6,790 bases of DNA from an uncultured Erysipelotrichaceae bacterium. Lineage in GTDB: Bacteria > Bacillota_I > Bacilli_A > Erysipelotrichales > Erysipelotrichaceae. Position numbers and translations under genes: made by a program. The notes beneath the pieces were generated by a model. That model was given only the letters and a program-made list of their open reading frames with translations. It did not search any database and was not told where the DNA came from. Below, one piece after another: positions 6,440 through 6,790 of this stretch. Numbering within the stretch: position 1 is the stretch's first letter; each line of letters begins with the position of its first letter. The stretch covers positions 1 to 6,790 of the forward strand of contig CADBLN010000177.1 in the NCBI GenBank assembly GCA_902795525.1, written 5' to 3'.

Positions 6440-6790
6440 ATGGCTAATATAGGATTATTGATTGCTGGTGGTTCCGGCAATCGAATGCATCAAGATATAC
6501 CAAAGCAATTTATAACTGTAAATGAACGCCCAGTTATCGCATATACACTTGAAGCGTTTGAAAAGCATCCAGAAATTGATGCTATTGCAGTAGTATGCAT
6601 AGAAGGTTGGGAACAAGTGCTTTGGGCATACGCAAAGCAATTTAGTATTACGAAACTAAAGTATGTAGTTCCGGGCGGAAAAAACGGTCAGGATTCTATA
6701 AGAAATGGTGTATATGAGTTAGAGAAGCATTATGACCCAGAAGATATTGTCCTTATACATGACGCAATTAGGCCTATGGTTAGCTCAGAA
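6440..6790 (+). CDS. IspD/TarI-family cytidylyltransferase, probably polyol-phosphate (ribitol-5-phosphate-like), 3'-truncated by the window edge
   Basis: The first 117 residues of a soluble nucleotidyltransferase (family length about 230-240). It is expected to couple CTP to a polyol phosphate, giving a CDP-polyol and pyrophosphate. Visible motifs are the CTP-binding loop AGGSGNRM at 9-16, PKQF at 21-24, GGKNGQDSIRNG at 79-90 and HDAIRP at 107-112. The AGG at the loop start resembles TarI proteins; IspD usually has AAG. Together with teichoic-type neighbours, this favours a CDP-ribitol-like product over the isoprenoid intermediate CDP-methylerythritol. The usual arginine of the GGxxR motif is Gly83, which hints at a subfamily with a different polyol. 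The start is set by AAGGAGG nine bases upstream. By hand count 135 of 351 bases are G/C (38%), clearly more than in the preceding gene. It is likely followed outside the window by a TarJ-like or short-chain reductase partner, but that is not visible here. Confidence 0.87.
   Translation, partial: MANIGLLIAGGSGNRMHQDIPKQFITVNERPVIAYTLEAFEKHPEIDAIAVVCIEGWEQVLWAYAKQFSITKLKYVVPGGKNGQDSIRNGVYELEKHYDPEDIVLIHDAIRPMVSSE

Overview
The window is part of a cell-surface polysaccharide or teichoic-acid-like gene cluster. All genes are on the + strand. AT-rich DNA, strong Shine-Dalgarno sites, TagF/TarI-type genes and an extended -10 (TRTGN) promoter point to a low-GC Gram-positive bacterium (Bacillota, for example Clostridia/Lachnospiraceae or Lactobacillales). 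The genus cannot be fixed from the sequence. No phage, insertion sequence, tRNA, rRNA or CRISPR array was seen.

Layout. Positions 1-1076 are the C-terminal three quarters of a Wzx-type (MOP superfamily) flippase whose start lies upstream of the window. Positions 1096-2310 and 2333-3589 are two consecutive but dissimilar proteins of the CDP-glycerol glycerophosphotransferase (TagB/TagF-like) family. The first lacks one of the two family histidines. The second has a membrane-anchoring N-terminus with a YIDPGTGSM motif. Positions 3586-6246 encode an 886-residue fusion of a YidC/Oxa1 insertase-like domain, about seven extra membrane helices and an exported alkaline-phosphatase/sulfatase-superfamily (LtaS-like) catalytic domain. 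These four genes are tightly spaced (gaps of 19 and 22 bases, then an ATGA overlap) and look like one operon. A 193-base gap with a candidate promoter follows. From 6440 to the window edge lies the first 117 residues of an IspD/TarI-family cytidylyltransferase, probably a new transcription unit with a higher GC content.

How the genes could work together (inference). A TarI-like enzyme would make an activated polyol such as CDP-ribitol. The two TagF-like enzymes would build a poly(polyol-phosphate) chain or phosphodiester-linked repeat in the cytoplasm. The flippase would move the lipid-linked product outward. The exported catalytic domain of the fusion would add, transfer or remove a phosphate-containing or sulfate-containing group on the outer face. 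The most unusual element is the YidC-phosphatase fusion. Its YidC part has asparagine where insertases carry the conserved groove arginine, so it may no longer be a protein insertase.
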